Assembly (NCBI GenBank): GCA_037189845.1 | Contig: JBBCIS010000007.1 | Location: 62,001 to 126,000 of the forward strand | Direction: 5' to 3' | DNA length: 64,000 nt | Source: JAMLHH01 sp037189845 | GTDB taxonomy: Bacteria > Bacteroidota > Bacteroidia > Chitinophagales > JADIYW01 | In this document: one piece after another, positions 53,654 to 62,401 of the stretch | Numbering within the stretch: the first letter of the stretch is position 1 | How the letters are laid out: each line of letters opens with the position of its first letter | The notes under the pieces: model-generated | Databases searched by the model: none | What the model saw: the letters and a program-made list of their open reading frames with translations, nothing else | What the model was told of the DNA's origin: nothing | Translations under genes and position numbers: made by a program

Positions 53654-55120
53654 TTAAAAAGGTAATTCTAAATGAAGATATAATCCATGTTGCTTATTCC
53701 TGTTCAGTGAATATTCTATTCGGATCAGCTTATCGTACATCATCAGCACATCCAGTCCCACACCGGCTCCTACCATCCATTGGTTGTGCAGGGTATTATA
53801 TCTGGTAAAGTAACTATCATCAACATATCCTCCATCAATGTATGCTTTGACAAAGAAATCAAAAGGTAGCTTCTGCTTTAGCAGCGGCTTTTCTTTTTTA
53901 GAGCTCGCTCCCAGACCTACCGAACCCAACTTATATCTGTATTCATTTTTCACCAGGGTATAGCTCTGACCATCTATTACATAATACTCATACCCTCTGA
54001 CAAAATCCTGCCCATATCCCAGGCCACTCTGCAGATTATAAGGTTGCTTTCTGGGATATGATCCTTTCACTTTAATATAATGCCCGGTAGAATGCTTATT
54101 ATACTTGTCCAGACTGAAAAATTTACTGCCGGAAAAAGTTACAGTTGTCATATTGACCTGCTTCTGTAATCCCATACCATAATTGGTAAGCGTTCCTTTG
54201 AGCTGATATCCGGTGGTAGGATATGCCCTCAAAGTCCTTTTGTCAATATTAAAACCATATTCGAGCGAAATGGCAGATTGTGTATTAACGCCATCAAGAA
54301 AATAATCACTGTTCAGCTCACTGACTACGGGATCTATCCAACGGTAGCTATATTTGGCTTCGATGTAATGCTGAATATTGATATTTCTGTGCAGGAGCAA
54401 TCTTGGTGCTATGTCTATAGATCTTTTAATGATTCTGTCCTCGTATATAAATCTCAGCTTGTCCCGATAAGTGCCGTAAGCCATTCTTTTTGACTGCATC
54501 ATCTGTATATTAAACGAGGCACCGACCCTTCCGTTTTTGGATAAGTTAGGCATATGATAATTAAACCCTAAAAGATGAGCGAATCCCAAAGAAGCAGTGA
54601 TTGTCAGATTTTCATTTCTTCCCCTGAAGTTGGTCCAGTTCAATGATACACCATACTGAATTCTTTTGAAATCTTTGTTTCTGTCCACCCACCATTCATT
54701 CAGGTTCCTGTCTGCCAGCTGAAAAATAGGTATAGGTAAAATATACCACCGTTCTGTCACCTGTACATGGATTTCAAGCCCCTGATCATCCCAGTTCCTG
54801 ACATTCAGCTTTATATCAGTAAAAAGTTTTGTGTTCAGGATATTCAGTTTGATCCGGTCCAGCGTCAGGGATATATTGGATACAGGAATGGAATCTCCTA
54901 TTCCGAATCCCATCTCTCTGATGATGACATGAGGCCGGGTTTTTTTATTTCCTGTGATGACAATGTCTTTGATTTTGGATTTTTCCCCACTGATTTTCAG
55001 AATATTGTCAAAAGAAGGAATCTTCACCTGTGCAATCACAGCTGTATTATATACACAAAGTATCATTAGCAGTATAATAAACCTGAAGACCGGCAAAAAA
55101 GTTAGCTTTTGATGATACAA
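53654..55120 (-). CDS. POTRA-containing Omp85-family (BamA/TamA-like) barrel protein
   Basis: The 488-residue protein has a signal peptide (hydrophobic about 10-28, ending AVIAQ). One POTRA domain follows (about 42-118; IKDIVITGNKKTRPHVIIRE), then a barrel (about 140-488) of the Omp85 type, including GFAHLLGFNYHMPNLSKNGR and a SGLGYGQDFVRGYEYYVIDG segment that holds the VRGY motif. The last strand is QHGLYLHLELPF. Short Omp85 proteins with one POTRA may insert lipids or special barrels. The start is uncertain: TTG at 55120 lies inside a TACCTTTG box on the same strand. TTG at 55096 or ATG at 55066 are alternatives. Confidence 0.85.
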   Translation of the reverse strand: MYHQKLTFLPVFRFIILLMILCVYNTAVIAQVKIPSFDNILKISGEKSKIKDIVITGNKKTRPHVIIREMGFGIGDSIPVSNISLTLDRIKLNILNTKLFTDIKLNVRNWDDQGLEIHVQVTERWYILPIPIFQLADRNLNEWWVDRNKDFKRIQYGVSLNWTNFRGRNENLTITASLGFAHLLGFNYHMPNLSKNGRVGASFNIQMMQSKRMAYGTYRDKLRFIYEDRIIKRSIDIAPRLLLHRNINIQHYIEAKYSYRWIDPVVSELNSDYFLDGVNTQSAISLEYGFNIDKRTLRAYPTTGYQLKGTLTNYGMGLQKQVNMTTVTFSGSKFFSLDKYNKHSTGHYIKVKGSYPRKQPYNLQSGLGYGQDFVRGYEYYVIDGQSYTLVKNEYRYKLGSVGLGASSKKEKPLLKQKLPFDFFVKAYIDGGYVDDSYFTRYNTLHNQWMVGAGVGLDVLMMYDKLIRIEYSLNRNKQHGLYLHLELPF

Positions 55121-55265
55121 AGGTATTGATTGTCATTAAAATATTGTCTCTGAATTAGATAACATAAGCAATGAGGACAATGTGATGCTGATGCTTTCTG
55201 AATCAAAAGCGGAAAATAAAGGGTGGAGAGATATTTATATGCGGGCAAACTTTACACTAAATAAT

Positions 55266-55925
55266 CTAAACATTCAGATAGACCATCAATGAGTCGTAAC
55301 GTTCCTTAAAACCTTCTTCATATTCTGAAGTATGATAAACAGCCACTATGTGATAATTGAACCGCTCAAAGGTCAGTACGATCTCTTTGAGATCATTTTT
55401 ATTGATTTTGAGCGTAATCAGAATGTTTTCATTATCTGTACTGCTCGAAATATAAGAGTGAATAATGCTGGCGTTGTTACTTTCTACTATTCTTGAAATT
55501 TCTGCCATAGAATAGTTGATGGATTTAATCTCCAGTACAATGATACCACCCTGTTCTTCAATAGATCTGTCCTGAGCAAGAAACTGAATAATAGATCTGT
55601 TTGAAATAGCACCTACGTATGTGCCGTCCTGATCTGCTACAGGAAGGATGGCATTTTTCAAAAGATCTTTACCCCGTAAAATATTGAAGAAATGTTCATC
55701 AGTGTGAATTGTAGCAGTCTTTACGACATAATCTGCCAGAGAAAGAGAATTATCAAAAACATCCAGTAAATCGTCTTCATTGACTATCCCCAAAAATGTA
55801 TCCTCACCATCAGTAACAGGCAAAGCATGCAGATAATTATTTTGCATAACCATCAGAGCCTTATCTACAGAGTCCGTAATCTGCACAACGGGTATTGAAG
55901 CGTCTAAGAGCAGGTGGGCAAACAT
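55266..55925 (-). CDS. CBS-domain protein
   Basis: The 219-residue cytosolic protein has two CBS domains (about 8-65: VDKALMVMQNNYLHALPVTD, and 72-130: LPVADQDGTYVGAISNRSII). A C-terminal ACT-like beta/alpha part follows (about 138-215; GGIIVLEIKSINYSMAEISR, then IVESNNASIIHSYIS). CBS pairs bind adenosine nucleotides, and ACT domains bind small ligands such as amino acids, so the protein is a likely metabolic sensor. It follows the hydrolase gene after 3 bases in one operon. The target is unknown. Confidence 0.88.
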   Translation of the reverse strand: MFAHLLLDASIPVVQITDSVDKALMVMQNNYLHALPVTDGEDTFLGIVNEDDLLDVFDNSLSLADYVVKTATIHTDEHFFNILRGKDLLKNAILPVADQDGTYVGAISNRSIIQFLAQDRSIEEQGGIIVLEIKSINYSMAEISRIVESNNASIIHSYISSSTDNENILITLKINKNDLKEIVLTFERFNYHIVAVYHTSEYEEGFKERYDSLMVYLNV

Positions 55926-55928
55926 ATG

Positions 55929-56699
55929 TTATGCTGTTTGTTTAATAGAACGCAAAAATCCTTCCAATAGTTCATTGAAGATATACGGGCGTTCCATCAT
56001 GGCCGCATGGCCGCATTCATTGATCCAGGTCAATCTCGATTGAGGGATCAACCTCTGAAACTCCTTCGCTATTTCCGGAGGTGTGATACAATCATTTTCC
56101 CCCCAGATCAACATGACCGGAACTCCGATTGCTTTTAATCGTTCTGAAAGATTATTTCTCACAGCTGATTTTGCCATACTCAGCACACGTATTGCTTTCT
56201 GACGGTTATTGACAATTTCAAACACCTCATCTACCAGATCTTTAGTAGCAAGAGACGGATCATAAAAGGTACTTTGAGTTTTACTGCGAATATATTCGTA
56301 GTCCCCTCTTTTAGGAATCCCCTGAGAATCTCTGTCTTTTTCAAAAAGACCCGAGCTGCCTGTCAGTACCAGCGCATCTACTTTATGTGCATGCTTCAAA
56401 GTGTATTCTATCCCTACATGACCGCCCAAAGAATTTCCCACAATGATAAAATTGCTGATGCTTAGATGCTCAGTCAGGTTTTCCAGATATGTGACCAGTC
56501 CATCAATATTTGTGGCATCCAAAGGCATCTCCAACAAAGGGAAAAAGGGAACAATTACTCTGTATCTGTCAGAAAAATAATCTACGGTATGCTGGAAGTT
56601 AGCGAGGTTACAGAATAACCCATGCAATAAGATCAATACTTCACCCTCTCCTTCATCAATAAATTTGAAGCTTTCGGTATGTAGAATTGAAGTCGACAT
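55929..56699 (-). CDS. Alpha/beta-hydrolase
   Basis: The 256-residue cytosolic enzyme has nucleophile Ser90 in VGNSLGGH, the oxyanion strand LILLHGLFCN, acid Asp in IWGENDCITP (about 206) and His in NECGHAAMME (about 231). It is related to the MhpC/BphD-type hydrolases, but the substrate cannot be assigned. First gene of the operon with the CBS protein. It is not closely related to the hydrolase at 2932-3612. Confidence 0.88.
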   Translation of the reverse strand: MSTSILHTESFKFIDEGEGEVLILLHGLFCNLANFQHTVDYFSDRYRVIVPFFPLLEMPLDATNIDGLVTYLENLTEHLSISNFIIVGNSLGGHVGIEYTLKHAHKVDALVLTGSSGLFEKDRDSQGIPKRGDYEYIRSKTQSTFYDPSLATKDLVDEVFEIVNNRQKAIRVLSMAKSAVRNNLSERLKAIGVPVMLIWGENDCITPPEIAKEFQRLIPQSRLTWINECGHAAMMERPYIFNELLEGFLRSIKQTA

Positions 56700-56782
56700 A
56701 AATCAGGAAATATAAAATTACACAGCCAGTATTAACTTGATTTAGAGCATTTATTAAATAAACATTAAACAATTCGAGGTCT

Positions 56783-56822
56783 TCTAAAGAAAACACCCAC
56801 TCCAGCATCAGCTAAAATGGGT
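56783..56822 (-). terminator. Probable terminator of the LRR genes
   Basis: On the minus strand ACCCA/TGGGT with a long loop is followed by GTTTTCTTT. The stem is short, so confidence is moderate. Confidence 0.45.
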
Positions 56823-56850
56823 ATTTAAAGTCTTTTTATGAATATTTTTT

Positions 56851-56940
56851 GGGGTGCCCCTCGTCCTCTTTTCATCGGAACTCAGGTCGGGCTTTCAACT
56901 CCTTCCGATGATGCATCGGAACCGCTTCTATCCCTCACCC
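56851..56940 (-). other. Conserved-looking hairpin element (possible structured RNA)
   Basis: Read on the minus strand it contains GGGATAGAAGCGG, then a hairpin, then AGCCCGACC. TTCCGATG (56903-56910) can pair with CATCGGAA (56914-56921). Alternatively, TTCCGATGA (56903-56911) can pair with TCATCGGAA (56872-56880). GGGGTGCCCC (56851-56860) forms a further hairpin. I recall similar blocks ending transcripts in other Bacteroidota, but cannot name a family. It follows the stop of the LRR gene by 25 bases. Confidence 0.5.
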
Positions 56941-56966
56941 ATTGTAAACGCTTATCGTAGCAGCGA

Positions 56967-59549
56967 TTATTCCACAATCAGCTTGTTAATCGAAGAACTG
57001 TTTCCGATATCTACTTTTACGAAGTACATACCAGCATTCACTCTGGAAAGTGAGATGTCATGATATTGATTCAATGTGGCAGATTGATATATGACTCTTC
57101 CTGCAATGTCTATCAAAGCAATATATGCCTTACCGCTTTCCGACCATTCTACACGAGTCGTATTTTTTGCAGGATTCGGGTACATTTTTGATGTAAAGTT
57201 GTTTCTCTCTCTGACACTTGTCGGCAGTGCAACTTTTACTGTAGCCGTATTAGTAATAATCGGTGCATTAAAGTCGAAATAAATAGCTGCTTTGTTTTCT
57301 ACCGATACTCCTGAACCTAAACCAGCTTTTGGCTGAATAGCAAAAGTTACCTGACCATTGGATGCCGGTTTGTTGACATTGCTATCCGGTAAAAGAATAT
57401 TTGCAAAAGTGAAAGTAATCACTCCATTTTCGTTCAGCGACCAAACCAATGGGTGAGTACCTGATATAAACCTAAAACTTAATGGATCCAGATTTGCCTG
57501 CAGTGTATCTTTTACAACCACTGTAAAGGCTGTGTCATTTCCTGTATTTTGGAATCTGACAGTATATAAGAGCTCTGTACCTTCTGCATATCCCGGTGCC
57601 AATGATTCCGGATAAACTAATTTGTCATTAGGGTCATAAGAACCACGGATGGTAGAAGTAAATGTATACGTGTTGTTTTGAGGCGTTTCATCATTAGCTA
57701 CCTGATGAGTTTTTGCAGTCAGAGAAAAGGGTGTTCTGATGGTTTCAGTAGCTGGAACAGTCAGATTGACCTCAAAGCTTCTGCTGGTATTGTAATCTAA
57801 CGAAATATTACTCCAAAGAATGCTATCTGTAGTGCTTTGAGCTATTGGTGATGCACTGACAAATGTCCAGTGTAAAGGAGCATGTAATGACAAATCAAAA
57901 TCTGTAACAGGCAGTGTACCTCTATTTATGACAGTAACAGTTGCTGTAGGCGTAAAGCCATTTCTGACAGTAAAAGGAGAAATAAGCACCTCTAAGTCTT
58001 TGACATCACGTAGCTGGATAGCAAAATTCATCGTATCTACGCTGGTGCTGTTGCCTGAGTTGGTATATGTCCTTTCTGCGGGAAGAATTTTATCTAAATG
58101 CGGATGTTTGTACGAGATAGACAATTTAGTTTCTGTATCTGGATTTGCATATAGACTATATTCTCCGACAGAATTTGTAGTGATAATTTTTCCACCAGAT
58201 TGGATGAAAGCTCCCTCAACTCTACTGTCTGTAGGATCTAGTACTCCATTTTTATTGAGGTCTATAAAAACAAGCCCCATCAGAAAATCCGGAACCTCTC
58301 CACATGGCTCCGTACAAACCGGCAATGTGACAGTCGCTTTGATTGTATTGGTTTCGTTGGGAATACAAGAGATTTCTGTATTTGTAATATCTAAAGTCGT
58401 CAACGAAGTCGGTAATGCCGGCAAGCAATCCATATCGGGATTTCTTGAGATATTGAGTGTTTTTAATTGTGCCGGCAGATTAGGCAAAAAGGTCAGCACA
58501 TTATTTGAAACATCTATACTTGTCAAAGAAGCGGGAAGATTATTAGGTAACTCAGTTAATTCTGAACCGACAATTTTCAAGCTCTCCAATCCATCATTGA
58601 ATAAAAGCTGGTCATCAAAAATGCTATTTGTTATTTCGAATTTTTTCAATGAATTGGGTAAAGCTGGTAACAAATTCATTTCGCTATAATCAATGATAAA
58701 CTCTTCCAACCCTTCATTGAGCTTAAAAAAATTAACAGGAGGAATGTGTTCTTCTTCTGATGAATTATTGATAGAGATTCTCAAATTAATTTTTTTGGCG
58801 GTCGTCGGGAAGATTAAATTATCAACGGGAAAGTCGCCGAAGTAATTATATGAAAACTCACCATCTTCTGCATACCAGACACCTTCGCTTATATGAAATT
58901 CTTCTATATACGTATTGGATAAGTCACGCAATCCATTTGTGTAATTTAGTGTATATTTTTTAAGTGTAGTTGGCCATACACTCCCCAGTTCGATATAACA
59001 CACTCCGTTTTCATATAGTTCTTCCAGCTGATTAGGGCCTTTATAAACTTCAACTACTGAGAAGTTATCTGAGGTTTCATCCCCAGAATATATTTCGAGC
59101 CTTTTAACAGAATTAGGCAATCCACCAACTCTCAGATACATCTGTTCACCATATTCTACTATTGTATATTGACTTTTCTCTGCCCTGAGAGTGACAGTCT
59201 CTATTTTTAAAGGGATTTCTTCTTCCCTTGCTTCAAAATTATCTATATAAATACTTAATGAAAAGGAATTTAATTCTGTCAGATATTGCAATCCATTTAG
59301 ATTTTCTTGATGTAAATAGGTGAATTCTGGATCTTCTGCAATTTCTAACAGACTCTGATCATCCATGACCAATGTTGTAATAGTGGATAAATCCGCACAC
59401 TCTGTGTCTAACTCCCGATTTTCGATACAATTTGGGACTATTTCTTCCAACTTTTTTGCTAAGAAATAGTTTTCAATATAAACGGTTTCTGCATGTGCTG
59501 TGCCCATCAAAGGGATGAATAATGCAGTGAGTACATGTTTTAAATTCAT
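56967..59549 (-). CDS. Secreted LRR protein with T9SS type A sorting domain (copy 2)
   Basis: The 860-residue protein has a signal peptide (MNLKHVLTALFIPLMGTAHA). A conserved N-terminal piece follows (ETVYIENYFLAKKLEEIVPN), then leucine-rich repeats (about 60-405; LPNSLKKFEITNSIF, LPASLTSIDVSNNVLTFLP). Next come a SdrD-B-like domain (about 425-510; GLVFIDLNKNGVLDP), Ig/DUF11-like domains (about 510-770), and a Por sorting domain (about 785-860; KMYPNPAKNTTRVEWSESGK). The LRR unit with LPxSLxxLxIxxN is like YopM/IpaH repeats in spacing. It follows its paralog after 18 bases on the same transcript. Surface adhesion or binding is inferred. Confidence 0.9.
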   Translation of the reverse strand: MNLKHVLTALFIPLMGTAHAETVYIENYFLAKKLEEIVPNCIENRELDTECADLSTITTLVMDDQSLLEIAEDPEFTYLHQENLNGLQYLTELNSFSLSIYIDNFEAREEEIPLKIETVTLRAEKSQYTIVEYGEQMYLRVGGLPNSVKRLEIYSGDETSDNFSVVEVYKGPNQLEELYENGVCYIELGSVWPTTLKKYTLNYTNGLRDLSNTYIEEFHISEGVWYAEDGEFSYNYFGDFPVDNLIFPTTAKKINLRISINNSSEEEHIPPVNFFKLNEGLEEFIIDYSEMNLLPALPNSLKKFEITNSIFDDQLLFNDGLESLKIVGSELTELPNNLPASLTSIDVSNNVLTFLPNLPAQLKTLNISRNPDMDCLPALPTSLTTLDITNTEISCIPNETNTIKATVTLPVCTEPCGEVPDFLMGLVFIDLNKNGVLDPTDSRVEGAFIQSGGKIITTNSVGEYSLYANPDTETKLSISYKHPHLDKILPAERTYTNSGNSTSVDTMNFAIQLRDVKDLEVLISPFTVRNGFTPTATVTVINRGTLPVTDFDLSLHAPLHWTFVSASPIAQSTTDSILWSNISLDYNTSRSFEVNLTVPATETIRTPFSLTAKTHQVANDETPQNNTYTFTSTIRGSYDPNDKLVYPESLAPGYAEGTELLYTVRFQNTGNDTAFTVVVKDTLQANLDPLSFRFISGTHPLVWSLNENGVITFTFANILLPDSNVNKPASNGQVTFAIQPKAGLGSGVSVENKAAIYFDFNAPIITNTATVKVALPTSVRERNNFTSKMYPNPAKNTTRVEWSESGKAYIALIDIAGRVIYQSATLNQYHDISLSRVNAGMYFVKVDIGNSSSINKLIVE

Positions 59550-59567
59550 AGAATTCGTTTTAATTGG

Positions 59568-62276
59568 TTATTCTACAATCAGTTTGTTTATGGAAGAGCT
59601 ATTGCCGATATCTATTTTCACGAAGTACATACCTGCATTCACTCTGGAAAGAGAAATGTCCTGATACTGATTTAGGGTAGTAGATTGATAAACGACTCTA
59701 CCTGAAATATCTATCAGAGAAATATATGCTTTGCCACTTTCAGACCATTCTACACGAGTCGTATTTTTTGCAGGATTAGGATACATTTTTGAAGTAAATC
59801 TGTTTCCCTGTCTGATACCAGTCGGGACGATGACCTCCACCGTAGCAGTATTAGTAATGATCGGCTCATTGAAATCAAAATAGATTGCTGCTTTATTTTC
59901 AAAAACAGTTCCCTGTGGTAATCCTGCTTCCGGAACCAGAGAGAAAGTTACAAATCCTTGTGAACCGAGTGAATTTGTAGTACTGTCTGGCAATTGAATA
60001 TTCTGAAAATCAAATCGGATGACTCCATTCTCTAAAGGCGCCCACGTCATAGCATGACTGGAATCTATGATATCAATAGAATTGGCAATCAATCCTGCCT
60101 GAATGGTATCCAGAATGTAAACAAACGTTGCTGTATCATTTCCGGTATTCTGGAATCTGATAGTATAAATAAACTTTTCTGTAGAAGAATACTCAGGAAG
60201 AATCTGAGAAGGATATACCTGCTTATCGTTCGGATCGTATGCACCTCTGATAGTATCAGACAAAACAAAAAGATTGTTTGCCGGATAAACATCGCCGTCT
60301 ACCGGAGTAACTTTTGCAGTAAAAGTGTATAAATCTCCTAAAATATTACTGGTAGCGGGAAGTGTGGACGTAGTAGCAAAAGTTCTGGATTGTAATGGAA
60401 TCAGAGAAATATTTTCCCAGATAATACTGTCAGCAGTAATTGTTGTTGCTACCGGATCAGATGATTGATATGTCCAGTCTGCAGGCTTTTGTACCGATAA
60501 TCTTACGTTGTTTTCAGTAGTAGCACCAAAGTTGGTTACTGTAAATCTCGCAGTATTATCAAATCCGGGCTTTGCCTTATTATTACTTCCTGCGACTTCC
60601 AGATCATTTGCATTTATGAGATGTATCGGAAAATCTACTTCATAGACTTCTCCTATACCATAGTGTTCAAACTTGCCTTTTACAATGACATTATCAGCAT
60701 AAAAAGTCTTGTTTAATAATGGGTGATAATACTCTATTTTGTATTGAACTATCTCAAAAGGCTCTACTGTAACAGAATATCTTCCCTCACTATCAGTAAC
60801 ATAATTACCTTTGCTCGTTTGAATAATTGCTCCGGCAACTGGTACATCTCCTTCATCAAATTGCCAGCCTCCAACTAAATTAAGAAATACTCTTCCTGTA
60901 AAAATATCGTTTCCAATGGATGCTCCACACGTATTTGTACAGAGGGGCAGCTCAGTTGAATGATAGATGTAGTCCGTTTCATTAGGGATACAGGTGACAT
61001 TCGTATACTCAATGTTAAGTGTTTCGAGTGTTCTTGGTAATATTGGCAAACATTCCACATCTATATTTCCACTAAGATTCAGCACTTTCAAATTTGCGGG
61101 AAGAGATATATGGTCAGGGTTGTCGATGAAAAAGCCGCAATCAGTAGCAATCAACTCTTCCAATGTTGCAGGCAGGGCAGGAAAAGATGAATATTGATTC
61201 ATAGAAATATCTAGAGTCAGCAATCCATTATTGAAAGCCGGATAATCTTTGAGTCCGCTATTTTTCAATTCTATGTGTCTCAGGCTGGCAGGAAATGCGA
61301 ATGTGCCTGAATAATAATAATTATCATTGTATTTCAGTGTTTCCAGGCCGTTTGGCATTTCTCCGATCAATGATCCCATGGTCTGAAAATACTCGAGATG
61401 TTTTAGCGAAGACGGGAAATTAACTTTGTTGAACCATTCTGCATTTCTGATAATGAGCGTTTCCAATCCTTCATTAAAGACAAAATTACTTCTGTAGAAA
61501 TTTTCATCTAAAGGACTATAATCTAAATCGGTAAGATATAGTCCGTCAAATGTCAGCTTTTTTAAAGTAGAAGGGAACCTGGGAAGAAGCGGTTCAGAAT
61601 TTCCTTCTTCATAGAAATACCGTAAATCAAAAATATTTAATTCAGTGAGTCCTTCATTCAAGTTGATTGTGTTCAATTCGCTTCCATTGCTTAATGTCAG
61701 TTTTCTAATGCTTCCCGGAAGAGTTCCAAGATGCAGGTAAAAACAGCTTGCCACGATTTCTTCTACAGAATTCGGCAGGTTAGTGGCATTGACACCAAAG
61801 TAATACATAGCGTCTCTGCCTCCGTCGATACTAATTTTTTTTACGGAAGCTGGTAATCCATCAATATTCACTTCCAGCAAATCATCAAAAATGTCAATAT
61901 TTTCCAGATTGTTAGATCTGATACTAAGTTCCTGAAGCTGGCCAGGAAGTTCTGAACCGGATACTTCCAAATCAAGTTTGTTGATTTGTAGTGTCAAACT
62001 ATTCAGTCCAGTCAGGAATTCAAGTCCATATAAATTGTTTGTATGTTTCTCAAATATTTCATCCTGAATATCAATTAATACATCATCATTTAATACAAGA
62101 GTACTGATAGATGTCAAATCCTCACACTCTGTGTCCAGTTCCCTGTCTTCGATGCATCCAGGAACAATTTCTTCCAGCTTTTTTGCCAGAAAGTAGTTTT
62201 CAATATAAACTGTTTCTGCCTGAACAGAACCAATTAACGGGAATAAAAATAAAGTGAGTAGATGTTTTAATCTCAT
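59568..62276 (-). CDS. Secreted LRR protein with T9SS type A sorting domain (copy 1)
   Basis: The 902-residue protein has the same plan as its neighbour. It has a signal peptide (MRLKHLLTLFLFPLIGSVQA), the N-terminal block ETVYIENYFLAKKLEEIVPG, LRRs with LPxSLKxLxF-type units (about 60-440), an SdrD-B/CNA-like module, two Ig/DUF11-like domains with RFQNTGNDTATFVYILDTIQ, and a sorting domain (KMYPNPAKNTTRVEWSESGK to LIVE). The start at 62276 gives the signal peptide; an earlier start (62360) does not. The ends of both genes are near-identical, while the LRR middle differs in number and sequence. It is therefore a tandem duplication with divergence in the binding part. Confidence 0.9.
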   Translation of the reverse strand: MRLKHLLTLFLFPLIGSVQAETVYIENYFLAKKLEEIVPGCIEDRELDTECEDLTSISTLVLNDDVLIDIQDEIFEKHTNNLYGLEFLTGLNSLTLQINKLDLEVSGSELPGQLQELSIRSNNLENIDIFDDLLEVNIDGLPASVKKISIDGGRDAMYYFGVNATNLPNSVEEIVASCFYLHLGTLPGSIRKLTLSNGSELNTINLNEGLTELNIFDLRYFYEEGNSEPLLPRFPSTLKKLTFDGLYLTDLDYSPLDENFYRSNFVFNEGLETLIIRNAEWFNKVNFPSSLKHLEYFQTMGSLIGEMPNGLETLKYNDNYYYSGTFAFPASLRHIELKNSGLKDYPAFNNGLLTLDISMNQYSSFPALPATLEELIATDCGFFIDNPDHISLPANLKVLNLSGNIDVECLPILPRTLETLNIEYTNVTCIPNETDYIYHSTELPLCTNTCGASIGNDIFTGRVFLNLVGGWQFDEGDVPVAGAIIQTSKGNYVTDSEGRYSVTVEPFEIVQYKIEYYHPLLNKTFYADNVIVKGKFEHYGIGEVYEVDFPIHLINANDLEVAGSNNKAKPGFDNTARFTVTNFGATTENNVRLSVQKPADWTYQSSDPVATTITADSIIWENISLIPLQSRTFATTSTLPATSNILGDLYTFTAKVTPVDGDVYPANNLFVLSDTIRGAYDPNDKQVYPSQILPEYSSTEKFIYTIRFQNTGNDTATFVYILDTIQAGLIANSIDIIDSSHAMTWAPLENGVIRFDFQNIQLPDSTTNSLGSQGFVTFSLVPEAGLPQGTVFENKAAIYFDFNEPIITNTATVEVIVPTGIRQGNRFTSKMYPNPAKNTTRVEWSESGKAYISLIDISGRVVYQSTTLNQYQDISLSRVNAGMYFVKIDIGNSSSINKLIVE

Positions 62277-62401
62277 AATACAAAGTTTGTTAGACTCTAA
62301 ATATATGAAATTGATTTTATTCAAACAGGATAAATAAATCAAACAGGATAAGTCTGGCATATCGCTATGTTAGAAATTCTGGAATCACTACATTTATCTT
62401 C

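Noticed and set aside
57928..58689. 253-codon antisense frame within the LRR gene
   Set aside because: Lies fully within a supported gene; Ser/Val-rich shadow.
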